From positions 6,758,001-6,822,000 of the forward strand of contig NZ_CP024608.1 of assembly GCF_002752675.1 (NCBI RefSeq): 64,000 nt of DNA, written 5' to 3'. A program made the translations under genes and the position numbers. This DNA comes from Massilia violaceinigra (lineage in GTDB: Bacteria > Pseudomonadota > Gammaproteobacteria > Burkholderiales > Burkholderiaceae_D). The stretch's first letter is position 1. Every line of letters begins with the position of its first letter. The notes below the pieces were generated by a model. That model was given only the letters and a program-made list of their open reading frames with translations. It did no database searches and was not told where the DNA came from. This document shows, in pieces, positions 10,480 through 18,114 of the stretch.

Positions 10480-11273
10480 TGGATAAACAAGTCACACAAC
10501 TCCTTGTGCAAGACCTGCATGCAGGCCATCCGGGCCGCCCCGTGCTGCACGGGATCGACCTGGCAATCGAACCGGGCAAGGTCACGGCCATCGTCGGTCC
10601 GAACGGCTGCGGCAAGTCCACCCTGCTGCGCTGCATGGCGCGACTGCACCGGCCGCAGCAAGGCAGCATAAAGCTCGGAGCGCACGACCTGTGGCAAATG
10701 CGCCAGCAGCAAGCCTCGCGCACCTTGGCGATGCTGCCACAGTCGCCGCAGGCGCCTGAAGGCATCACGGTCAGCGGGCTGGTTCGCTTCGGCCGCCATC
10801 CGCACCAGGGTTTGTTCCGCCAGTGGTCGCGCGAGGACGAACTGGCGGTGAATGCGGCCATGTCGTCCACGGACGTGAGCGCGCTGGCCCAGCGCCGGCT
10901 CGATCAATTGTCCGGCGGGCAGCGCCAGCGCTGCTGGCTGGCGATGACCCTGGCGCAGGAGACGCCAATCTTGCTGCTCGACGAACCTACCAGCATGCTC
11001 GATCTGGGTCATCAGGTCGATGTGCTGGACCGGGTGCGCGCGTTGGCGAACGGCGGGCGTTCGGTTGTCATCGTGCTGCACGACCTGGCCGCGGCGGCGC
11101 GCTGTGCCGACACGCTGGTGGCCATGCGCGACGGCCGCATCGTCGCCGCAGGCGCGCCGCGCGATGTGGTCACGCCGGCACTGGTGCGTCAATTGTATGA
11201 GCTTGACGTGGACGTGCTGTCCGCGCCCGGCGACGGTGCGCCGGTGGTGGTACCGGTCAGGCGTTTTCACTAG
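10479..11273 (+). CDS. fepC: Ferric-siderophore ABC transporter ATP-binding protein (FepC-like)
   Basis: 264 residues, a complete ABC ATPase. The Walker A motif is GPNGCGKST, the signature is LSGGQRQR, Walker B is ILLLDEP and the switch histidine lies in VIVLHD. The sequence is typical of iron-chelate importers (FepC/FhuC): length, single nucleotide-binding domain and a short C-terminal tail. The ATG overlaps the fepG stop. It energises import through the two FecCD permeases. After its stop there is a 26-bp gap containing GGAACAAG before dhbA, which is the only non-overlapping junction in the operon. Confidence 0.94.
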   Translation: MDKQVTQLLVQDLHAGHPGRPVLHGIDLAIEPGKVTAIVGPNGCGKSTLLRCMARLHRPQQGSIKLGAHDLWQMRQQQASRTLAMLPQSPQAPEGITVSGLVRFGRHPHQGLFRQWSREDELAVNAAMSSTDVSALAQRRLDQLSGGQRQRCWLAMTLAQETPILLLDEPTSMLDLGHQVDVLDRVRALANGGRSVVIVLHDLAAAARCADTLVAMRDGRIVAAGAPRDVVTPALVRQLYELDVDVLSAPGDGAPVVVPVRRFH

Positions 11274-11299
11274 TTTTCATTCATCGAACAAGGAACAAG

Positions 11300-12082
11300 A
11301 TGACAAATCAATTCGAAGGCAAGGTCGCGCTGGTCACAGGCGCGGCGCAGGGCATTGGCGCGGCCGTGGCACGCAAGCTGGCGCGCGAAGGTGCGGCCGT
11401 GGCGGTGTTCGATGTGAAAGCCGGTGCGGTCGAGGACATGGCGGCAACGCTGCGCGCCGGCGGCACTCAAGCCATCGGCGTCGCTGTCGACGTGAGCGAC
11501 AGCGACGCCGTGAACGAGGCCGTGGCGCGTGTACGGCACGAGCTGGGCGAGATCGATGTGCTGGTCAACGTGGCGGGCATCCTGCGCATGGGGTCCATTC
11601 TGGACTACAGCGATGCGGATTGGGAGCAGACGTTTGCGGTGAATGCCGGCGGCGTGTTCCGCCTGTGCCGCGCGGTGGCGACCGGCATGGTGGAGCGCAA
11701 GCGCGGCGCCATCGTGACGGTGGCGTCGAATGCATCGACCGTGCCGCGCATGCAGATGGGGGCGTATGCCGCGTCGAAGGCGGCGTCGACGCAGTTCATG
11801 CGCTGCCTCGGGCTGGAACTGGCGCCGTACGGGATTCGCTGCAACGTGGTGTCGCCGGGGTCGACCGACACCGAGATGCAGCGCCAGTTGTGGAACGGCG
11901 CGGATGGATCGCAGGGCGTCATCGGTGGATCGCTGGAGACGTTCCGACTGGGTATTCCGTTAAAACGGATCGCGACGCCGGAGGATATTGCAGATGCGGT
12001 GCTGTACCTGGCGTCGGACAGTGCGCGCCACATTACCATGCATGATTTGAGGATTGACGGTGGTGCAACGCTGGGAGCTTAA
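11300..12082 (+). CDS. dhbA: 2,3-dihydro-2,3-dihydroxybenzoate dehydrogenase (EntA/DhbA)
   Basis: 260 residues, a short-chain dehydrogenase/reductase. The Rossmann motif is TGAAQGIGAAVA and the active-site YxxxK appears as YAASK, with the upstream serine in TVASNAS. EntA oxidises 2,3-dihydro-DHB to DHB with NAD+, completing the dhbC-dhbB-dhbA pathway. SDR sequences alone do not fix the substrate; the assignment rests on the length, the sequence pattern typical of EntA (MGAYAASKAAS, LGLELAPYGIRCNVVSPGSTDTEMQ region) and the operon. It is the last siderophore gene in the window. Downstream, coding is replaced by a transposase remnant, so any further siderophore genes once here would have been lost. 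Confidence 0.92.
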   Translation: MTNQFEGKVALVTGAAQGIGAAVARKLAREGAAVAVFDVKAGAVEDMAATLRAGGTQAIGVAVDVSDSDAVNEAVARVRHELGEIDVLVNVAGILRMGSILDYSDADWEQTFAVNAGGVFRLCRAVATGMVERKRGAIVTVASNASTVPRMQMGAYAASKAASTQFMRCLGLELAPYGIRCNVVSPGSTDTEMQRQLWNGADGSQGVIGGSLETFRLGIPLKRIATPEDIADAVLYLASDSARHITMHDLRIDGGATLGA

Positions 12083-12326
12083 GGTGGAGGGAGTCCTGTA
12101 GCGCCACCGCCCTTATCTCTGGCTGTCGTAAAGACGAAGGCGTTGTTCGGGCAGAACGACGTTGTTGGCGGCGCGACTCAACAACTCGATCAGCGAGAAT
12201 GGCTCAGATTTGACCTGCCAGATCCTGTCAGAAGACCGCCGGCCTCCGCCTCACAGCGGAACCTGCTAATTTAGTCGCCGCGAAGCAATCAGATTTGCTA
12301 TTTCCCGGGGTGGCCCCACATCTCCT
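12083..12326. other. Intergenic region downstream of the siderophore operon, no gene seen
   Basis: About 240 bases between dhbA and the IS66 remnant. A weak complementary pair (AAGGTGG and CCACC) follows the dhbA stop but has no T-run, so I do not call a terminator. The rest shows no convincing reading frame. Its right side merges into transposase-derived sequence. Confidence 0.6.
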
Positions 12327-12743
12327 TGCTGGGCGCAGGCGCGCCGCAAATTCTATGACTTGCACGAAGCCAGACCTTCCGAACTGACGACCGAAGCCTT
12401 ACGCCGCATCGGCGAACTGTAGGTGATCGAAGCGAAGATCCGGGGCAAGCCACCGCACGAGCGACTACTGGCACGCCAAGCAGAGGCTAAACCGCTGATC
12501 GGTGACCTGGCGCGATGGTTGCGAGGCATGCTTGAGAAGCTCTCGCGCAAGTCCGATACGTCGGCGGCGATCCTGTACGCCCTCAATCTGTGGCCCGCGC
12601 TGACGCGCTACTGCGATGACGGCCAGATCGAGGTCGACAACTCCGCAGCAGAACGCGCTCTGCGTCGGGCGGCCATCGGTCGCCACAACTACCTGTTTGC
12701 CAGCGCCGACACGGGCGGCGAACGCGCTGCCACCATTTACTCG
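12327..12743 (+). pseudogene. IS66-family transposase (TnpC) C-terminal remnant with in-frame stop
   Basis: The translated sequence WAQARRKFYDLHEA, then IEAKIRGK, KLSRKSDTSAAILYAL, WPALTRYCDDGQIEVDNSAAERALR and NYLFASADTGGERAATIYS is the catalytic C-terminal part of a classic IS66 TnpC. A TAG (12420-12422) stands where family members have a tyrosine codon. The fragment stops abruptly after the ATIYS motif, where intact proteins continue for about 40 more residues. The N-terminal half is absent as well. It is therefore a dead, doubly truncated copy. It belongs to a different IS66 subgroup from the two intact elements at 44.4 and 54.9 kb. Confidence 0.9.
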
Positions 12744-12769
12744 CCCCGCGCGCAGCGCGTAAGGTCCGT

Positions 12770-13315
12770 TCAGGCCGTCTTCAGGGACTTCGCACGACGG
12801 CGTGCCAAGCCCACGACCCCCAGACCAAGTGTCATCAGCGCATAGGTCTCGAGTTCGGGAACAGCGCTGATGGTGACGGCGCCGGGCCCGCCAATGGTCG
12901 TGCTGTGCTTGCCATACTCGAAGCCTTCATAACCGGTAATCACCAGTACGTAAGGCGTGTCGGCGTCCAGGTTGGCCACGAAGCCCGATGTGGTCGTACC
13001 AAGAAGATCGTCGTTACCGATCAGGGCGTTCGTCAGCGACGAGCTGGGATCGAAGCTCGGGCTGTAAAGGAAAACCAACGAGTCGAAAACCGCCGTCGTC
13101 AAGAACGAGTACTGGCCCGCCGCGGAGACCGTGAATCTGAATTGGTTGAAGCTGACATCCGTGCCGATTTCCGACAATCCGGAAAGGTTCTCGACCGGTC
13201 GATTAAAGATGGCGGCGCCAGTCGTGTCGCCGGTGATGGTGTGGATGGAATCAGCCTGGGCGGTCGATGCAAAGGCACAAAAGGCCAGGGCGAGCAGTGT
13301 CGATTTCAGAAACAT
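12770..13315 (-). CDS. PEP-CTERM sorting-domain protein
   Basis: About 181 residues. An N-terminal signal peptide (hydrophobic stretch ending in STAQA) precedes a beta-rich body, and the C-terminus has the PEP-CTERM arrangement: VPELETYALMTLGLGVVGLA followed by the basic cluster RRRAKS. Such proteins are exported and then processed by an exosortase (EpsH/XrtA type). The sorting motif reads PELE rather than the more common PEPE. Two ATG codons lie six bases apart; the AAGGA sequence directly abuts the first, so the second (13315) has normal spacing and is chosen. No exosortase gene is in the window. Its 3' end lies only 26 bases from the IS66 remnant. Function of the mature part is unknown. 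Confidence 0.85.
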   Translation of the reverse strand: MFLKSTLLALAFCAFASTAQADSIHTITGDTTGAAIFNRPVENLSGLSEIGTDVSFNQFRFTVSAAGQYSFLTTAVFDSLVFLYSPSFDPSSSLTNALIGNDDLLGTTTSGFVANLDADTPYVLVITGYEGFEYGKHSTTIGGPGAVTISAVPELETYALMTLGLGVVGLARRRAKSLKTA

Positions 13316-13321
13316 GGTCAT

Positions 13322-13910
13322 TCCTTTTTGATAGTTGCTAAGTCATTGGGTGGGAGGGGGAAAGCTCAAGCAAGACCGCAGCGCTCGTAAAGAGCGCGGG
13401 TCTTGCCGGCACGTTGCTATCTGGTTTGCGCTGGCAGGATGGCGATCCGCCGGCCTCGCCCGTCGACCGACATGGTCGGCGCCGTGCTATCGACGCTGGG
13501 TCTGGCAGCCTGGCCGTTTTGCACGGTGAACGACGAAATCTTCGAACGTCGTTTGCCGTCAAACTGACCATCGAACTGCACCGCCAGGCGGCTCGTCTAA
13601 AGCTGGCGAAGGCCATATTCCAATGTGCCCCGAACATCCATGAACGTCTCTCCTATTGGTCAATCGCCAAAAAACCATGGCAACCTCCGTTGCCATGGTC
13701 ACGTTTCGTTGCCCAGGGCTGTACGGGCCGCAGCAAGCGCGGGGCTCATCCCGCCCTGCGGCAGATTTGCCTGTTAACAATATCCCATTGTTAACAAATA
13801 TTAAAATATTTTGTGACACTTGTCAGATGCGGACACCGCCTCTTGCTAATCGTTGGCCGAAAACAACAAGCTGCAAATGATTGCTGTCACCTGCTGTACC
13901 AATACCGCCC
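13322..13910. other. Gene-poor region upstream of the PEP-CTERM gene
   Basis: About 590 bases without a supported gene. The short open frames here have no recognisable domain. It holds the minus-strand terminator at 13669-13698 and, around 13775-13815, an AT-rich stretch with two GTTAACAA copies. That AT-rich block lies too far (over 450 bases) from the PEP-CTERM start to be assigned to it with confidence. Confidence 0.5.
13669..13698 (-). terminator. Rho-independent terminator, minus strand
   Basis: CCATGGCAAC and GTTGCCATGG form a perfect 10-bp stem around the tetraloop CTCC. On the minus strand the hairpin is followed directly by six T residues. It would stop transcription coming from the barstar/IS4 side before it reaches the PEP-CTERM gene. 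Confidence 0.8.
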
Positions 13911-14060
13911 ATGCGCCTGCTGGACTACCTCCATTGGCTGCTCGGCGTCAGCTCCGGCGGCAAGGTCGAACCAGGCGATATCCTGATGACGGAGGTAATC
14001 GACATGCTGGCCACCAGGCTGCGCACGCCGTTGCAGGTCTGCGCAATTTTTTCTAGATAG
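13911..14060 (+). CDS. Short ORF of 49 residues, possible 5' gene fragment
   Basis: An ATG-started frame encodes MRLLDYLHWLLG, then VSSGGKVEPGDILMTEVIDMLATRL and stops at TAG 14058-14060, just inside the IS4-family remnant. The amino-acid composition looks protein-like, yet I see no ribosome binding site of good quality and recognise no family. It may be the start of a gene truncated by the insertion that left the IS4 remnant, or it may be a chance frame. It overlaps the 3' end of the transposase remnant on the other strand. Confidence 0.25.
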   Translation: MRLLDYLHWLLGVSSGGKVEPGDILMTEVIDMLATRLRTPLQVCAIFSR

Positions 14061-14578
14061 GACGAAAGTGGAAGCGCCGTACGAGATCTCTTGCTGTCTT
14101 TTACCAAGTGATCAAGGAGCTCAATGTCTGCGCGTGTCAGTGCCAGTCCAGGCTTGGCGTCTGGGTATGTGCGGTTGAGCATGGTCAAGAAAAATAGACG
14201 CCAGCTGATTCTGCAAAGGACCGAGATCAGATTGGCGAGTCGGTCTGCGGATCGCAGCCGCGAATCCTCAGCCTTGCATCCAGATGTGAGTAACTTGTGG
14301 AATGTTTCGATCTTCCACCGCAGGGCATACCAATCCAACTTGTCGATCGCCTGGCGCCGTGACGTGACAGGCGGACCGGTGATCAGCTTCCACTTGCGCT
14401 GGATAGATTGTCTTCCTGAGTGCGTTGCAGCCTTTGAATTTGCTGCGCGTCCAAAATTTGATCGCAGCCAGACCGGGCGACACTCCCTCGGTCGTCATGG
14501 CCAGACTGGAATGCATCAGGATGCCGCAAAATTGAATCGACGTCAGATTCCGGCCGAGAACTGTCACAAGGAAGGTAG
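14039..14578 (-). pseudogene. IS4-family transposase, decayed C-terminal fragment
   Basis: Two blocks of IS4/Tn5-type transposase sequence lie in different frames. The first (HSSLAMTTEGV, GLAAIKFWTRSKFKGCNAL, near 14430-14515) is the YREK-side core; the second (KWKLITGPPVTSRRQAIDKLDWYALRWKIETFHKLL, then ANLISVLCRISWRLFFLTMLNR, near 14039-14410) holds the conserved RWKIE..HK catalytic glutamate region. They are separated by a frameshift and a missing segment. The N-terminal domain is absent. The copy cannot be active. Its 5' side abuts the stop codon of the barstar gene. Confidence 0.85.
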
Positions 14579-14872
14579 TCAAGGCACACCTGGTAGAAGA
14601 ATTTTCACGCCGACACCAGCCATCAAGTCCTCAGCAATTCGTCGCAGCCCAGTGAACAGCAGGGGAAGTTCGACTGTCAAAGCGCGAACGTTGATTAATT
14701 CGATTTCACACTTGCCTGGCCAACCAGGGCCACCCGCTGAGACCGCATCCCAAAACGCACTCAGATTTCTACCGAAGTATTCTTCGCCTTCGGGGCCGAC
14801 TACTTTGCAATAGAGGTCCCAAAAGTCTCCCTCGGTTTTTACGGCCGCACAATCCAGGATATATTTTTTCAT
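14579..14872 (-). CDS. Barstar-family ribonuclease inhibitor (orphan)
   Basis: 97 residues, the usual barstar size. Family features are the N-terminal MKKYILDC strand, the EEYFGRNLSAFWDAVS helix that holds the barnase-contacting region, and the short C-terminal strand. Barstars bind and block secreted or contact-delivered barnase-type ribonucleases. No barnase or toxin gene is adjacent: the neighbours are a dead IS4 transposase and a truncated rlmI. It is therefore an orphan immunity gene, perhaps left over from a polymorphic-toxin locus. The stop falls directly at the IS4 remnant. A modest AGAAGTGA sequence precedes the ATG. Base composition is lower in GC than neighbouring housekeeping genes, which fits transfer. 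Confidence 0.8.
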   Translation of the reverse strand: MKKYILDCAAVKTEGDFWDLYCKVVGPEGEEYFGRNLSAFWDAVSAGGPGWPGKCEIELINVRALTVELPLLFTGLRRIAEDLMAGVGVKILLPGVP

Positions 14873-14972
14873 TTCACTTCTATTTCCGCCATTGGATTCG
14901 CTGCCAGCTCACCTTGAAAGACTTTTAGTTCATGCGAAAGCAGCCCTCAGGTCAAGTTCGAGACGCTACACA

Positions 14973-15611
14973 TCAGCGAAACTTATAGCGCTCGCCCGTC
15001 TTCAAATCCAACGCGAACTTGACGCCGTTCTCGGTGACCGGCACTTCATCCGGCGGCTCGTCGCCGGCCAGCGCGCCTTCGACGAACGCCAATCCTTCGC
15101 CCTTGCGCACCAGTTCATCGGCGCGCTCGTACACATTGCGGCAGCCCGTCTCCGCGATCAGGGTCTGCACGATCGGCACCTTCCACGCGTCCACGCCGGC
15201 AGCCTGGAATTCGCAGATCAGATACCCCTCTTTACCGCCGTACTGCTCCACCAGCAAACCAGGCAGGTTGTCCGCCTCGGCGTTAACCAGCTTGACCACT
15301 TGATCGGGGCGCGCTTTCTTCGCCGCCGCCGCGCTCTTGGCCAGGGCCGCCTTGACACGCCGCTTGATCAGCGCGTGGTCGACCGGCTCGCCTTCGTCGA
15401 AGGTCCACACCCGCGCGCGGATCTGCGACTTGGAATTGTAGGCGGCGCGCGCCAGGAATTTGGTCGACGACGACTGCACGATCGCCGTGCCGCCCGCCTT
15501 CATTTTTTCGTTCGGCTTGCCGTCGACTTTTTCAATCGCGGACGCGTAAATCCAGGGCTCGCCGGCGAGCAGGCTCTTTTCCTTGCCCTGTTTGATGGTG
15601 ATGATCAGCAT
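14973..15611 (-). pseudogene. rlmI: RlmI-type 23S rRNA m5C methyltransferase, truncated (N-terminal half only)
   Basis: The frame encodes about 212 residues beginning MLIITIKQGKEKSLLAGEPWIYA, the PUA-like N-terminus of RlmI (YccW), which methylates C1962 of 23S rRNA. It continues through the central domain (NLPGLLVEQYG, ENGVKFALDLKTG) and stops six codons later. Intact RlmI proteins are close to 400 residues and have a C-terminal SAM-binding Rossmann domain with the catalytic cysteine; this is missing. The break lies on the side of the IS4/barstar scar, so a rearrangement removed the catalytic half. Two other in-frame ATG codons lie upstream; the chosen one starts the conserved sequence. It is probably non-functional unless another copy exists. 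Confidence 0.85.
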
Positions 15612-15706
15612 GTGGTTCCAGTGAAAATGCATTGCAATACCGAATGATACCGCCTGCGGTCCCATTTAGAGCCCCTGCTCTACCTCCACAAGATTTTTCT
15701 TGCGCC

Positions 15707-15721
15707 TAGACCGATCGTCTA
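15707..15721. promoter_or_regulatory. Palindromic operator candidate for the adjacent TetR regulator
   Basis: TAGAC-CGATC-GTCTA is a perfect 5-bp inverted repeat with a 5-bp centre, placed 13 bases before the TetR start codon. LmrA/YxaF-type TetR repressors are known to bind AGACC/GGTCT-like half-sites, so autoregulation is plausible. The assignment is inferred from sequence and position. Confidence 0.6.
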
Positions 15722-15734
15722 TAGGATGAATTGT

Positions 15735-16328
15735 ATGAAACCAAGCGATGCCAAACAACGCCTGATCGGCGCCATGATCGAAGCCCTGCAACGCCGCGGC
15801 CTGCACGGCAGCGGACTGACCGAATTGCTGGCCGCCGCCGATGCCCCCAAGGGCGTGCTCTACCATCATTTTCCAGGGGGCAAGACCGAACTGGCTGTGG
15901 CCGCCATCGAGGTGACCATTGCGCGCCTGTGCGACAGCATGGAAGCGAGCATGGCCGCCAGCGGCGATCCGGGCGCAGCGCTGATGATCTGGATTAACGG
16001 CGCCCAGAAACGGCTCGACGCCAGCCACTACGAACGCGGCTGCCCGCTGGCGACCATCGCCCTGGAGACGACCGCCGACGACGTGGAGATTCGCGCGGCC
16101 CTGGCCAGGGGCTTCGCCGCGGTGCGGGACCGCATCGCCACGGGCCTGGTCAACGCCGGCTACGAAGCAGCCGGCGCGCACGCCACGGCGGCGCTGCTGC
16201 TGGCCGCCTACGAGGGCGGTTTGCTGCAGGCGCGCGTGGCCGGCACGCCCGAACCGATGGCGCTCGTCAGCAGCGCCCTGCTCACCTATCTGAAGCTGCA
16301 GCGCCCCAAGGAGCCCGATCATGAGTAA
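15735..16328 (+). CDS. TetR-family transcriptional regulator (LmrA/YxaF type)
   Basis: 197 residues. The N-terminal helix-turn-helix reads LTELLAAADAPKGVLYHHFPGGKTEL, with the PKGVLYHHFPGGK sequence typical of the LmrA/YxaF branch. The C-terminal ligand domain contains GCPLATIALE, also typical of that branch. An ATG nine bases upstream (15726) is possible, but AGGA overlaps it, so 15735 is preferred. The stop overlaps the start of the alpha/beta hydrolase by eight bases, so repressor and hydrolase are coupled. A palindrome directly upstream is the likely operator. The effector is unknown; the hydrolase is the probable regulated gene. Confidence 0.9.
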   Translation: MKPSDAKQRLIGAMIEALQRRGLHGSGLTELLAAADAPKGVLYHHFPGGKTELAVAAIEVTIARLCDSMEASMAASGDPGAALMIWINGAQKRLDASHYERGCPLATIALETTADDVEIRAALARGFAAVRDRIATGLVNAGYEAAGAHATAALLLAAYEGGLLQARVAGTPEPMALVSSALLTYLKLQRPKEPDHE

Positions 16329-17211
16329 GAGCGCCGATGCCCAATCCCTGACCCTGACCACCGCCGACGGCTACCCGATCGCGGCGCTGCGCTACCCGGC
16401 CGCCGGACCCACGCGCGGTCACCTGGTCGTGGCCGGAGCCACCGGCGTGCCGCAAGGCTTCTACCGGCGCTTCGCGCAGTACGCCAGCAGCTGCGGCTAC
16501 AACGTGATGACGCTCGATTACCGCGGCATCGGCTTGTCCAAGCCGGCCACGCTCAAGGGCTTCCGCATGGATTACCTGGACTGGGGCCGCCAGGACCTGG
16601 CCGCCGCCGTCGACGCCATGAGCGAACCCGGACTGCCTTTATATATGGTGGGCCACTCCTACGGCGGCCATGCCTTCGGCCTGCTGCCCAACCACGACAA
16701 GGTCGACGGCCTTTACACCTTCGCCACCGGGGCCGGCTGGCACGGCTGGATGCCGCCGATGGAACGCCTGCGCGTGCTGCTGATGTGGCGCGTGCTCGGC
16801 CCCCTGATCGTGCGCGTGAAGGGTTATCTGGCGTGGAACTGGATGGGCATGGGCGAGGACTTGCCGGTCGATGTGTACCGCCAGTGGAAACGCTGGTGTA
16901 CCTTCCCGCGCTATTTTTTCCAGGACCCGAACATGAAGCACATCGCCGCGTCGTACGAGAGCGTGCGCAGTCCGATCATGGCCTGCAACGCGCTCGACGA
17001 CCTGTGGGCGCGCCCGCCATCCCGCAACGCCTTCATGTCGGCATACCGCAACGCCGGCTGGCAGGCGACCGACATCGACCCGCGCCAGGCCGGCCTGGGC
17101 CCGATCGGCCACATGGGCTACTTCAAGGCGCACTGCAAGCCGCTGTGGGAAGGAGCACTGGGCTGGCTGGAACAGCACGGGCGGATTCCTCCGGCCAGCC
17201 CATCGCGCTAA
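16321..17211 (+). CDS. Alpha/beta hydrolase family protein
   Basis: 296 residues, no signal peptide. The nucleophile elbow is GHSYGG and the oxyanion region follows VVAGATGVPQGFYRRFA; a late His in GHMGYF could complete the triad. The pattern (LDYRGIGLSKP, PLYMVGHSYGGHAFGLLPN, then a Trp-rich lid) matches the cytoplasmic alpha/beta hydrolases often paired with TetR regulators. It overlaps the TetR stop and would be derepressed with it. Substrate is unknown; an ester of small or xenobiotic nature is a guess from the TetR pairing only. Confidence 0.85.
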   Translation: MSKSADAQSLTLTTADGYPIAALRYPAAGPTRGHLVVAGATGVPQGFYRRFAQYASSCGYNVMTLDYRGIGLSKPATLKGFRMDYLDWGRQDLAAAVDAMSEPGLPLYMVGHSYGGHAFGLLPNHDKVDGLYTFATGAGWHGWMPPMERLRVLLMWRVLGPLIVRVKGYLAWNWMGMGEDLPVDVYRQWKRWCTFPRYFFQDPNMKHIAASYESVRSPIMACNALDDLWARPPSRNAFMSAYRNAGWQATDIDPRQAGLGPIGHMGYFKAHCKPLWEGALGWLEQHGRIPPASPSR

Positions 17212-17330
17212 ACTGCAGTCTGTCCGGCGCGCGCTGCAGTTTGTCGCAAACGGCGCACCGCACCATGGCGGCTTCCCTAGTATGCTGGTCAGGAATCCAA
17301 TCCCACCGCATCGTTCAGAAGGAAGCCACC

Positions 17331-18110
17331 ATGACCCGAGCATCGACTACCCGTTTCGCCCTGCGCCACCTCATTCTGGCCGCCGCCCTTGCGTGCGCGC
17401 TGCCAGCCAGCCACGCTGCCGGCGGCGACTGGTTCAGCGGCGACAAGGTCCAGGGCAGCACCATCGTCAAACGCGAGACGCGCGCGCTGGGTCACTTTAC
17501 CGGCGTTGCGCTGAGCCTTCCGGCCAAGGTGGAAGTGCGCATCGGCAACACCGAAAGCGTCAGCATCGAAACCGACGACAACCTGCTGCCGCTGGTCGAG
17601 ACCGTGATCGAAAACGGCACGCTCCAGCTGCGCCCCAACAAGCGCAACCTGAGCTTCAAGACCCGCCACATGAAGATCGTGGTGCAGGCCAAAAGCCTCG
17701 AACACATAGCCATTGGCGGCTCGGGAAGCATCGATGCCGATACCCTGCGCGGCGACAAAGTCAGCATCAACGTCGGCGGGTCGGGCTCCATTGTCCTCAA
17801 CGGCATCGAAGCGGACAACGTCATCATCGCCGTCGGCGGCAGCGGCAGCCTGACCAGCGGCCCCGGATCGCTGAACAAGGTGTCGATCGCCATCGGCGGC
17901 TCGGGCGACGTCAACATCGGCAAGGTCAAGGCGCGCGATGCCAAGATCAGCGTGGCCGGCTCCGGCGAGGCCATTGTGTGGGCCAGCGACAGCTTGAACA
18001 CATCGATTGCCGGCTCGGGCGACGTGAAATATTATGGCGACCCGACAGTGAGCAAGTCGACGGCCGGCTCGGGCACCACGCGCCGCCTTGGCGACGCGCC
18101 GCAGCGCTAA
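17331..18110 (+). CDS. Secreted head-GIN-domain protein (DUF2807 type)
   Basis: 259 residues. It begins with a Sec signal peptide (LILAAALACALPASHAAGG) and then a right-handed beta structure with repeated GGSGS or AGSGD/E turns at roughly 20-residue spacing (IGGSGS, VGGSGS, VGGSGS, IGGSGD, VAGSGE, IAGSGD, TAGSG). This is the head GIN domain, common in secreted or periplasmic proteins of Bacteroidetes and Proteobacteria with unknown function. AGAAGGAAG lies well placed before the ATG. It converges on the TonB receptor gene with four bases between their stops. Confidence 0.88.
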   Translation: MTRASTTRFALRHLILAAALACALPASHAAGGDWFSGDKVQGSTIVKRETRALGHFTGVALSLPAKVEVRIGNTESVSIETDDNLLPLVETVIENGTLQLRPNKRNLSFKTRHMKIVVQAKSLEHIAIGGSGSIDADTLRGDKVSINVGGSGSIVLNGIEADNVIIAVGGSGSLTSGPGSLNKVSIAIGGSGDVNIGKVKARDAKISVAGSGEAIVWASDSLNTSIAGSGDVKYYGDPTVSKSTAGSGTTRRLGDAPQR

Positions 18111-18114
18111 GCCC

